Assembly (NCBI GenBank): GCA_965220205.1
Contig: OZ244812.1
Location: 1,178,001 to 1,242,000, forward strand
From: G965220205 sp965220205
Lineage (GTDB): Bacteria > Chloroflexota > Dehalococcoidia > Lucifugimonadales > Australimonadaceae
Reading direction: 5' to 3'
Length of the DNA: 64,000 bases
Part shown: piece by piece, positions 25,345-33,018 of the stretch
Position numbering within the stretch: position 1 is the first letter of the stretch
Layout: every line of letters begins with the position of its first letter
Translations under genes and position numbers: made by a program
The notes under the pieces: model-generated
The model's database searches: none
What the model saw: only the letters and a program-made list of their open reading frames with translations
What the model was told of the DNA's origin: nothing

Positions 25345-28065
25345 ATGCCTAGTCTGGTTCGAGGCCAGGTTGACCAATTACTTTCGCTCACGACGGCCGA
25401 GAGCCTCGAGGCGTTCCTCGCTGACATAGGAGCTACCTCCAACAACGGCTGGAAGTGGGTTCCCTTGGGAGGCCGTGAGAACAACGCGGGCAGTGTAAAC
25501 CTCGCCGTCGAACCCGGCCAGGCGTTGGTTGAGCGGATCACAAACGGGCTCGACGCTCACATTGAATTGCAGTACGAGTTGGCACGTCGTCCCGTAGGTC
25601 TCGATTCTCCAAGGTCCGCGGTAGCGATGCTCTGGAGCCTTGAAGCTGGTCGTCTGTCACGTGAGTCTTCACGGGTTGCCAGATTCATAGACGACATGGC
25701 TCCCAAAACAGTAATGAGGGCGGTCGGCACAACCGTGCGAGGGCAGTCCTCAATTGTTGTCCACGATTCCGGAATCGGCCAGCACCCACAGGACTTCCCA
25801 ACCACCGTCCTCAGCCTCGGCGGTTCCAACAAGATCAGCAAGCCGTACCTAATGGGGGCATTCGGCCAAGGAGGTTCATCGACCTTCGCGTATTGCCCCT
25901 ACTCAGTAGTCGTTTCCCGCAGGCACCCTAGCTGCCTCGATGGGAAAGCCGATCTCGTCGGTTGGACGTTGGTTCGAAAGTATGATGATGACTCCCTCAA
26001 GGCCTTCCGCTATGAGTACCTTGTAGGCGACGATGGGCAAATCCCGACACTTGACCCAGGTGAACTAGAATCGTACGGCATGCCGTTCCCTTCAGGAACG
26101 CGCTTCGTCCACATCGCATATGAACTAGGCCGGCTAAACTCCAGGTGGAGCTTGGTCGGCTATCGCTACTTCGACAATCTCCTGTTCGATCCAGTGCTTC
26201 CGTACCGGATAGAAGACCGCCGGGTTTCTCCAGCATTCAACCGCAACCTCTATGGCGCACGGAATCGCCTGGATCAGGTTAATCCCGCCAGAAGACATGA
26301 GGCCCAGAACTACGACGTAGACCTCGCTCGTTGGGGCGGGGAGGGCCGCGCTAGAATCCGCTACTGGGTGTTCCGGCCCACCGGCGACTCTTCCGAAGAC
26401 CCTGAGGATGAGCGCGGAGTCAGACTGGATTCGTATCTCGATTCCAGTAACTCGCCCCGCACAATCATGTTCACGTTGAATGGTCAACGTCACCATGCCC
26501 AAGAAAAACGCATTGTGAGGGAGGAGCGCTTGGCCGCCTTGGCAGACTATCTCCTCATGCATGTTGATTGCGATGGCCTGAGCCGACGGTTAAAGAAGGA
26601 GATATTCCCAGCCACACGTGCGGGAGCCACAGCTGGCGAACGACGTGAGGACCTTCTCCTTCAAGCAGTCAGATACGCCCTATCTGATCCCTGGCTAAGA
26701 CAGAAGATGGAAGAGGTAGTCCGTCGACGCCAGGAACAGATAACGGATGAGAGTACTAGACGGGTGCAGCGCATGCTGGATCAACTGATCTCCGTGTATC
26801 GGACCGAGCAAGATGCTGGGGGACAACGAGGTTCAAACGTAGGCGGAACCGGCAGGACAGGGAGGGACGAGCGCCATGTCCATGATCCCCCTCAATCTCT
26901 CCGATTTGCCGACCATCGACCTCTGGAAATCCAAAGCGGCCTGGCGACTACTGTCTACTTGCTCACCGATGGGCCAGACGATCTCTTACGTCGGCGGCAG
27001 CGAAGAGGTCAGCTTAACGTCGTCTGCGATGGGGATGAAATCGCATCTCTTGACATCGCCGAGATGCAAATGGGTCGTGTTCCCGTCCATGTCCACGTGC
27101 CGGGCACGATGCCATCAGGGCGTCGCGCCCGTATGATTGCTACCCTTGAGGTCGAGCCTGCGACATACCTAACTGACACACGAGACTTACGGGTGGTTCC
27201 GCCGCCTAGACCCTACCTAGGAACAGAACCACCTACCAGATTCGAGTTCGCTAGGAATACGCCCTTGACCATAGAGGCAGGGAGAAAGGCTAGCGCAGAA
27301 GTTCACACCGATGCCAGGAACGACATCCTGGATCGCGCCGTGAATCCCGGATCCATCCAGGCCAGTTGCGACATCCCTGGCGTTTTTGTAGCTGTCAGAG
27401 GACCCAGAGACGGCGTGGCCAGCGCTGAGGCTCTCGCTGCTCCCGAAACCCAACCAGAGGCCGAAGGGGCCCTCACCGTCACCCTCAGTTTTGAGGACGG
27501 CACCACATTCATGACCTCTCGGCCCTGCAAGGTCACTCCCACGCGTGAACGTCGGCCCCGCCCTGGTGTACAAACGGCTCCTGTCCCCGCGTATCACATC
27601 ACTCGCGTATGGAGAGTCGCGCCGGAGAACCTAGCCGATGCTGTCACCTGGACAGCGTTCGCGAATCCGTGGAACGACGATAAAATCGGCGTGTGGGAGT
27701 TGAACGGGGAGGAGTTGTATCTGTACGTCAACATGGATGAGCGTCAATTCCGGACAGAGAGATCGCGTCTAACACGGAGATTCGGCGACGGCTACACTCA
27801 AAGGCTGACGGACCGTTACGTGGCCTATCTGGCATTCCATCTGTTCCAGCTCCACGAGCAATCTCAAGCTCAGGGACCACAGCATGGAGACGGAGAGAAC
27901 GCTGACAACGGGGAGGGGAGCTACTCTGGCAACGACATCCCGTACGACCCTGATGGTCCGGTCGTCAGCGGGGAGCTTGGTCGCGTGGCGTCAACCATCA
28001 TCCAGACGCTACGATCCGAGGCCGAGCTTCTACGCCTGGAAGCCGAGACGAATGACCAGTCGTGA
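25345..28065 (+). CDS. Large GHKL-family ATPase of an R-M-like/MORC-like cassette
   Basis: This 906-aa protein has all GHKL ATPase motifs at its N-terminus: the N-box (ALVERITNGLDAHIE, residues about 60-74), the G1 box VVHDSGIG (about 138-145), and the G2/lid GAFGQGGSSTFAY (about 170-182). The rest has an Arg/Asp-rich hinge around 480-520 and several beta-rich stretches with no family I recognise. Related prokaryotic GHKL/MutL-like proteins linked to restriction-modification genes have been proposed as the origin of eukaryotic MORC. The 3' end overlaps the convergent methyltransferase gene by 68 bases. Base composition and codon use look less GC-biased than the neighbours, suggesting transfer. 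Confidence 0.75.
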   Translation: MPSLVRGQVDQLLSLTTAESLEAFLADIGATSNNGWKWVPLGGRENNAGSVNLAVEPGQALVERITNGLDAHIELQYELARRPVGLDSPRSAVAMLWSLEAGRLSRESSRVARFIDDMAPKTVMRAVGTTVRGQSSIVVHDSGIGQHPQDFPTTVLSLGGSNKISKPYLMGAFGQGGSSTFAYCPYSVVVSRRHPSCLDGKADLVGWTLVRKYDDDSLKAFRYEYLVGDDGQIPTLDPGELESYGMPFPSGTRFVHIAYELGRLNSRWSLVGYRYFDNLLFDPVLPYRIEDRRVSPAFNRNLYGARNRLDQVNPARRHEAQNYDVDLARWGGEGRARIRYWVFRPTGDSSEDPEDERGVRLDSYLDSSNSPRTIMFTLNGQRHHAQEKRIVREERLAALADYLLMHVDCDGLSRRLKKEIFPATRAGATAGERREDLLLQAVRYALSDPWLRQKMEEVVRRRQEQITDESTRRVQRMLDQLISVYRTEQDAGGQRGSNVGGTGRTGRDERHVHDPPQSLRFADHRPLEIQSGLATTVYLLTDGPDDLLRRRQRRGQLNVVCDGDEIASLDIAEMQMGRVPVHVHVPGTMPSGRRARMIATLEVEPATYLTDTRDLRVVPPPRPYLGTEPPTRFEFARNTPLTIEAGRKASAEVHTDARNDILDRAVNPGSIQASCDIPGVFVAVRGPRDGVASAEALAAPETQPEAEGALTVTLSFEDGTTFMTSRPCKVTPTRERRPRPGVQTAPVPAYHITRVWRVAPENLADAVTWTAFANPWNDDKIGVWELNGEELYLYVNMDERQFRTERSRLTRRFGDGYTQRLTDRYVAYLAFHLFQLHEQSQAQGPQHGDGENADNGEGSYSGNDIPYDPDGPVVSGELGRVASTIIQTLRSEAELLRLEAETNDQS

Positions 28066-29068
28066 CGTCACCGGTTGGCTCCGGGCTACCTCTCCCTTGT
28101 GCGCCCTTGATATAGTCTTCGTCAAGTTCAATCGATACCCACCGCCTTTGAAGTCGCTCAGCGACAGCTCCGGTTGTATTGCTCCCTGCGAACGGATCGA
28201 GGACGGTGTCCTTCTTGTCAGTAAGGAATTCAATAAAGAATTCCGCTAACTTCTCCTGCATCCGCGCCGGATGAACAGGAATTCCGTTGCTTCTGCAGTA
28301 TTCTTGGTATTTGTCGTTGGCCCGTGTATTTGCGATCGGCAGGACCTCAAACAGAAGAGGGTCAGAGTCGTCCTCGGCCGGGATGAGCACGTTCGGAGGT
28401 ATGGCGCCTCCATTGTTAGACAAGAAGGACTTGGTGCCAATGTGGTGTCCAGACGGTCGCTTCCCGGCGTTGTATGTCCCCCTTCGCAATAAGTCCACCA
28501 TGCTCTTGCTGTACTCTGTAACAACTCTCCTGTTGTTCGCCTTCGGTCGCTCAACCGGAGACATCCACCAAACACGAGTGAACGCATCTTTGACGCGGAT
28601 ACGCTCAACATTGACCCATTGCGCCGGCGTCGGGAGTCGTGCAGGGTTGAAGCAAATGAACTCTTGGCACAGATGCAAGTCGGCTGCTTCCAGAAAGGCT
28701 AACATCGCCCTGATGGGCAATGTGGACATCGTAGGGCTCCCTGCTTCCCAGGCGTTGCCAATCTCTAGGACTATTGAGCCATCTGGTTTCATGTATCTTC
28801 GGAAGAGTGGAGCCATGCGGGAAAGCCAGTCGAGATACTCCTCCCCCGTAAGGTTGCCGTATCTCTTCTTCCGATTGAGAGGGAAAGGAGGCGAAGTCAG
28901 AATTAGTTGGATTCTTCCCATGTATCTGGTCAGGGGGTACCGCTTGAGAGAGTCCTCGGAGTTCCCTTGATACATGCGTCCCCAGCGAGTCTTGAATGCT
29001 GGTGCTGGCCTTGCACTTCGGATATCTGGTCCCTCTATGTTCTGACGGCTTGTTGATTGACTCATCAC
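27998..29068 (-). CDS. Beta-class DNA methyltransferase (N4-cytosine or N6-adenine)
   Basis: This is a 356-aa methylase. Catalytic motif IV TSPPF is near residue 58, before the SAM-binding motif DPFAGSNTTG near 291, the order of the beta class; TSPPF/Y is commonest in N4-cytosine enzymes. The region between is presumably target recognition. The start is GTG 29068 or, one codon on, ATG 29065, six bases after the stop of the small ribbon-helix-helix gene, so the two form an operon. It converges with and overlaps the GHKL gene. Modification without a visible nuclease is notable. Confidence 0.9.
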   Translation of the reverse strand: MMSQSTSRQNIEGPDIRSARPAPAFKTRWGRMYQGNSEDSLKRYPLTRYMGRIQLILTSPPFPLNRKKRYGNLTGEEYLDWLSRMAPLFRRYMKPDGSIVLEIGNAWEAGSPTMSTLPIRAMLAFLEAADLHLCQEFICFNPARLPTPAQWVNVERIRVKDAFTRVWWMSPVERPKANNRRVVTEYSKSMVDLLRRGTYNAGKRPSGHHIGTKSFLSNNGGAIPPNVLIPAEDDSDPLLFEVLPIANTRANDKYQEYCRSNGIPVHPARMQEKLAEFFIEFLTDKKDTVLDPFAGSNTTGAVAERLQRRWVSIELDEDYIKGAQGRGSPEPTGDVTTGHSSRLPGVEARPRIVASG

Positions 29069-29074
29069 ATTCCG

Positions 29075-29269
29075 TTAGCGCTCGTTTGGGAACTCAAGGG
29101 GCAGCCTACTTTGCCCGTGTTCTTCGATGAACCTACGGAGCGCGTAGCGCACCACGAAGGCTAGCGTCGTGCTATTCCGCTTCGCGATCGCCTCCAACGC
29201 CTCTCGTTGCCCTGGGCCAAGGGTGACAGTCAGGCGTCCTTGTTCCGCATATGATCGATTCTGGGCCAT
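29075..29269 (-). CDS. Ribbon-helix-helix (CopG/Arc-type) regulator
   Basis: This is a 64-aa protein. A beta-strand (RLTVTLGP) is followed by two helices (GQREALEAIAKRNST and LAFVVRYALRRFIEEHG), the complete CopG/Arc fold. It precedes the methyltransferase gene by six bases. A palindromic site overlapping a -10 element lies 7-40 bases upstream of its start, consistent with autoregulation. Its role is probably to set methyltransferase expression, as control proteins do in some restriction-modification systems. Alternatively it could be an antitoxin, but no toxin is adjacent. Confidence 0.82.
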   Translation of the reverse strand: MAQNRSYAEQGRLTVTLGPGQREALEAIAKRNSTTLAFVVRYALRRFIEEHGQSRLPLEFPNER

Positions 29270-29275
29270 ACGCTC

Positions 29276-29327
29276 ACCATTGTGATGATTATTGCATCAC
29301 TATGATGGTAAGCCTGCGATCTGTCAA
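29276..29327 (-). promoter_or_regulatory. Promoter with overlapping palindromic operator of the RHH-methyltransferase operon
   Basis: On the minus strand, TTGACA (29322-29327), 17 bases and CATAGT (29299-29304) form a promoter. Inverted arms GTGATG (29282-29287) and CATCAC (29295-29300) are separated by 7 bases and flanked by ACCAT (29276-29280) and ATGGT (29305-29309). One arm overlaps the -10, so a dimeric RHH protein bound here would block transcription of its own operon. Confidence 0.6.
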
Positions 29328-29353
29328 TTCCACGCGGCGTCGCCCGACCGCCC

Positions 29354-32056
29354 CTAGCTCGGACCCGCCCCGGCTTGCTGCTGCAGCTCGTAGAGCTTGT
29401 TCAGCGCTTCCAACGGCGTGAGGCCGTTCAGGTCCAGAGCGCGCAGCGCCTCGAGAGCGGGCGACGGCGCGGGGTCGGCTCCGAAGAACGCGAGTTGTGT
29501 CTCAGCGGGCGCGCCGCCCCTGTCGCCGCGTCGCGGGCCGGGGCCCGTCCGGGGGGCGGCGGCGTCCGGGACGGCGCGGGGGCGCGCGGAGCCGTCCTGC
29601 TCATGAGCGGCGAGGAGCTCCCACGCGCGATGCACCACCGGCGGCGGCAGTCCCGCCAGCTGCGCGACGTGCACCCCGTAGCTGCGGTCCGCTCCGCCGG
29701 GCACTATCCGGTGCAGGAACACCACCTCGCCGTCCTCCTCCGCCACTGCGACCGAGTAGTTGCTGACGCGGGGCAGCCGCCGCGCCAGCTCCGTGAGCTC
29801 GTGGTAGTGCGTCGCGAACAGCGTGCGGCAGCCGAGCCGCGGCTCGTTGTGCAGGTGCTCAGCTACCGCCTGCGCGATTGACAGTCCGTCGTACGTCGAC
29901 GTGCCCCGGCCGATCTCGTCGAGGATCACGAGCGAGCGGCGCGTGGCGTGGTGCAGGATCGCCGCCGTCTCCAGCATCTCGACCATGAACGTCGATTGCC
30001 CCGCCGCGAGGTCGTCTTGGAGTCCAACGCGCGTGAAGATGCGGTCGACAAGCCCGACGTGCGCCTCATCCGCCGGCACGAAGCTGCCGATCTGCGCCAT
30101 CAGCACGATCAGGGCCACCTGCCGGAGGTACGTCGATTTCCCGGCCATGTTCGGCCCGGTCAGGACCACGACCTGGTCCTCGGCGTACGCCAAGTGCGTG
30201 TCGTTGGGCACGAACGCGCCCGTGGGCAGCACGCGCTCCACCACGGGATGCCGCCCCCCCTTGATGAATAGCTCCCCTGCCCGCTCCGGGTTCATCGATG
30301 GAGCGCCAAGGGTCGGGCGCACGTAGCCGTAGCGCGACGCGGCCTCAGCCAGCGACGCCAGCGCGTCGAGCGTCGCCAGCGACCGGGCGGTGGCGGCAAT
30401 CATGGGACCGGCGTCCGCAATCTGCCTGCACACCTGACGATAGAGGGCCGACTCCAGCTCCACCATCCGGTCGCCCGCGTTGAGCACTCGGCTCTCGTAC
30501 TCCTTGAGCTCAGGCGTGAAGAAGCGCTCCGCGTTCACGAGCGTCTGACGCCGGACGTAGTCGTCGGGCACGCGCGCCAGATGGGGAGTCGTCACTTCGA
30601 GGTAGTAGCCGAACACCTTGTTGTAGCCGACCTTGAGGTTCGAGATGCCGGTGCGCTCGCGCTCCCGGCGCTCCAGCCCCGCGATGTACGTCCGCGCGTC
30701 CTGCGAAGCCGACCGCAGCTCGTCGAGCTCCTTCGAGAAGCCCTCGCGCACCACGCGCCCCTGCCCCACGTCGCCCTGCGGGTCGTCGGCGATAGCCTGT
30801 GCAATCATCGCTACGACGTCGGCGCACGGATCGATGCCGTCGTCGAGCCACGCCACCCCCGCATCCCGTCCGTCCTCTTCGGCGAGGCGGGCCTTGAGCG
30901 CAGGCGCTTGTTCGAGCGAGCGCCGCAGCCCCACGACCTCGCGCGGGACGGCGACGCCGGCCCCTATGCGATGGAGGGAACGCTCCATGTCGGAGACCTC
31001 CGCGAGCAAGTCCTGGATGCGCTGACGGCGTGCGCCGCTCGCGTGCAGCCAGGCCACCGCATCCTGCCGACGCGTCAACTCGTCGAGCTCCAACAGCGGC
31101 TGGCCGATCCACGAGCGCAGCAGGCGCGCGCCCATGGGCGTCTTCGTCAGGTCCAGCACGCGGAGGAGCGAGTGCTCCCGAGCGCCCCACCGGCCTCCCT
31201 CGTACAGCTCGAGGTTGCGCCTCGTCTGCGGATCCAACGCCATGAAGCTCTCGGTCGAGTACGTGTGCAAGCTCGTGAGGAGCGTGAGCGACGCCTGATG
31301 GGTCTCGCCGAGGTAGTCGACCAGAGCGCCCGCAGCTGCCGCCGCCAACGGCAGCCCCTCGCACCCGTACGCCTCGAGCGACGTGACTCTAAAGTGATCG
31401 AGGAGACGGCGGCGCGCAGCCCGCTCGGCGAACACGACGGCGGGGCGCTGCGTCACCGCGTACAGCGCGGCGGCGTCATTGCTGGGCAGCCATCGAGCGT
31501 CCCCGGACTCCGCTCGGCCGTCGGCGTGACCGGGAGCGCTAGCCGCAACGAGCAGCTCGGCGGGCGCGAGCCGCGCTACTTCCTGGGCCACCGCATCGAC
31601 GCCCACCTCGGTCGTGCCGAAGTCCCCGGTCGTGACGTCAACATACGCGACGCCCGCGCGATTGCCGCCCGTGGCGACCGCGACCAGGTAGTTGTTCGCC
31701 CCTTGCTCCAGCAGGCCGGGCTCGATGACCGTGCCGGGCGTGACGACGCGGACGACGTCGCGGTCGACGAGCGTACGGCCGTCAGGCTGGGAGGTCTGCT
31801 CGCAGATGGCGACCCGGTGGCCCTTGCGGATGAGTCGTGCGAGGTAGCTGTCGAGGGCGTGGTACGGCACGCCGGCGAGCGGGACGATTTCGCCCTGCCC
31901 CATGTCGCGCTGCGTCAGGACGATCCCAGCGTCGCGGGCGAGCATACGAGCGTCGTCGTCGAACGTCTCGTAAAAGTCGCCCATGCGAAACAACAGCAGC
32001 GTGCCGGGGTAGCGCGCCTTCATGTCGAGGTACTGCTTACGGACAGGGGTGGCCAC
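29354..32056 (-). CDS. mutS: DNA mismatch repair protein MutS
   Basis: This is a 900-aa protein, normal for MutS1. The N-terminal mismatch-reading motif is GDFYETF (Phe-x-Glu). The ATPase has Walker A GPNMAGKST and Walker B LVILDEIGRGTST. The C-terminal tail DLNGLTPLEALNKLYELQQ is the usual tetramer/clamp segment. It reads leftward and is the last gene of the leftward run from 40964. No MutL is in the window; the GHKL gene to the left is not a MutL substitute by sequence. Confidence 0.97.
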   Translation of the reverse strand: MATPVRKQYLDMKARYPGTLLLFRMGDFYETFDDDARMLARDAGIVLTQRDMGQGEIVPLAGVPYHALDSYLARLIRKGHRVAICEQTSQPDGRTLVDRDVVRVVTPGTVIEPGLLEQGANNYLVAVATGGNRAGVAYVDVTTGDFGTTEVGVDAVAQEVARLAPAELLVAASAPGHADGRAESGDARWLPSNDAAALYAVTQRPAVVFAERAARRRLLDHFRVTSLEAYGCEGLPLAAAAAGALVDYLGETHQASLTLLTSLHTYSTESFMALDPQTRRNLELYEGGRWGAREHSLLRVLDLTKTPMGARLLRSWIGQPLLELDELTRRQDAVAWLHASGARRQRIQDLLAEVSDMERSLHRIGAGVAVPREVVGLRRSLEQAPALKARLAEEDGRDAGVAWLDDGIDPCADVVAMIAQAIADDPQGDVGQGRVVREGFSKELDELRSASQDARTYIAGLERRERERTGISNLKVGYNKVFGYYLEVTTPHLARVPDDYVRRQTLVNAERFFTPELKEYESRVLNAGDRMVELESALYRQVCRQIADAGPMIAATARSLATLDALASLAEAASRYGYVRPTLGAPSMNPERAGELFIKGGRHPVVERVLPTGAFVPNDTHLAYAEDQVVVLTGPNMAGKSTYLRQVALIVLMAQIGSFVPADEAHVGLVDRIFTRVGLQDDLAAGQSTFMVEMLETAAILHHATRRSLVILDEIGRGTSTYDGLSIAQAVAEHLHNEPRLGCRTLFATHYHELTELARRLPRVSNYSVAVAEEDGEVVFLHRIVPGGADRSYGVHVAQLAGLPPPVVHRAWELLAAHEQDGSARPRAVPDAAAPRTGPGPRRGDRGGAPAETQLAFFGADPAPSPALEALRALDLNGLTPLEALNKLYELQQQAGAGPS

Positions 32057-32186
32057 GGCCGGATTCTACCAACCTTGAGCGAAGCCCTCCCACAAGCGGT
32101 CTAGGCCGCACGTTTGACCGGGGGGCGCGCAGCGACGTCGGCGGCGGCCCTGCGCCGAGGCGTCGGCGACGCACAGGGCGCGGAGC

Positions 32187-32948
32187 TTAGTCGTCCTGCT
32201 CGTCCTCTTTCCAGAATCGCTCTTCGATGATGTTCCAGCCCTTTGGGTTCAGACGATCTTTGACGTCCTCGATCATCCCAGGGTTGCCGCAGAGGTAGAT
32301 GGTCGTGTCGTCCTTGGGCAGGCTCCACTTGGCCAGGTACTCCTCGACCAGCAGGTTCACGCGCCCCGTCGGTCCGTTCCAACTGTGGTTCCGCTCGACC
32401 TGCGGACGGCTCACCGTCGAGATGTACGTGATCATGTCGGGGAACTCCTCGGCGCGCCGCTCGAGTTCCGCGTCGTAGACGAACTCATCCTGATGGCTCG
32501 CGCCCTCCATGACGAAGAAGCGGTGGCCTCGCGTCTTATCGTGGATGCCCTGACGGATCATGCTGACGTACGGCGCAACGCCGGTCACCGTGCCCACCAT
32601 CACGTGGTTGTGGCACTGCCCTTGGAACGTGAACAGCCCCTTCGCCTTGGGCCGCATGGACACGTGCTCGCCGACGTGCTGATCCCACAGAAGCGGCGTG
32701 AGCTTGCCCCCGTACTCGGGCAGCACGTACTCCACGAACAGCTCGATGAGCCGCTCGTACGGCGCCGAGGCTATCGAGTAGGGCCGCTCGATGCCGCCGG
32801 TCCCGATCGTGATGTACTGCCCCGGCTTGAACTGGAAGGGCGCTTCCGGCCGCAGCCACAACAGGAACAGGTCCTCGGCGACCTCCTGCTTCTTCGCGAT
32901 CCAAGCCTTGGGCAACTTGGCTAGTCGGTCCTGTGCTTGCTGTGTCAT
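32187..32948 (-). CDS. Ferredoxin/flavodoxin-NADP reductase-like flavoprotein
   Basis: This is a 253-aa FNR-superfamily protein. RPYSIASAP is the FAD-binding motif, GTVTGVAPYVSMI the NAD(P) pyrophosphate loop, and IYLCGNPGMIEDV the conserved C-terminal nucleotide segment. It moves electrons between NAD(P)H and a ferredoxin or flavodoxin. It begins 70 bases downstream of the NuoG-like gene on the same strand, with GGGAGAAC before ATG 32948, so it may feed or drain the NuoEFG-like complex. Confidence 0.9.
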   Translation of the reverse strand: MTQQAQDRLAKLPKAWIAKKQEVAEDLFLLWLRPEAPFQFKPGQYITIGTGGIERPYSIASAPYERLIELFVEYVLPEYGGKLTPLLWDQHVGEHVSMRPKAKGLFTFQGQCHNHVMVGTVTGVAPYVSMIRQGIHDKTRGHRFFVMEGASHQDEFVYDAELERRAEEFPDMITYISTVSRPQVERNHSWNGPTGRVNLLVEEYLAKWSLPKDDTTIYLCGNPGMIEDVKDRLNPKGWNIIEERFWKEDEQDD

Positions 32949-33018
32949 GTTCTCCCATCTCGCGTGGCGGCGGGCGCCGGCGCCGTCCTCAACTCTCAGC
33001 TAGGGGCGCGCCGTATCG

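Noticed and set aside
25345..28065. GHKL gene as MutL partner of the nearby mutS
   Set aside because: Beyond the ATPase motifs there is no MutL-like C-terminal endonuclease or dimerisation segment, and the gene is separated from mutS by the methyltransferase operon.
25345..29269. Known BREX, DISARM or Zorya system
   Set aside because: No PglZ, helicase, PLD nuclease or motor genes are present; only a GHKL ATPase, a methyltransferase and an RHH protein.
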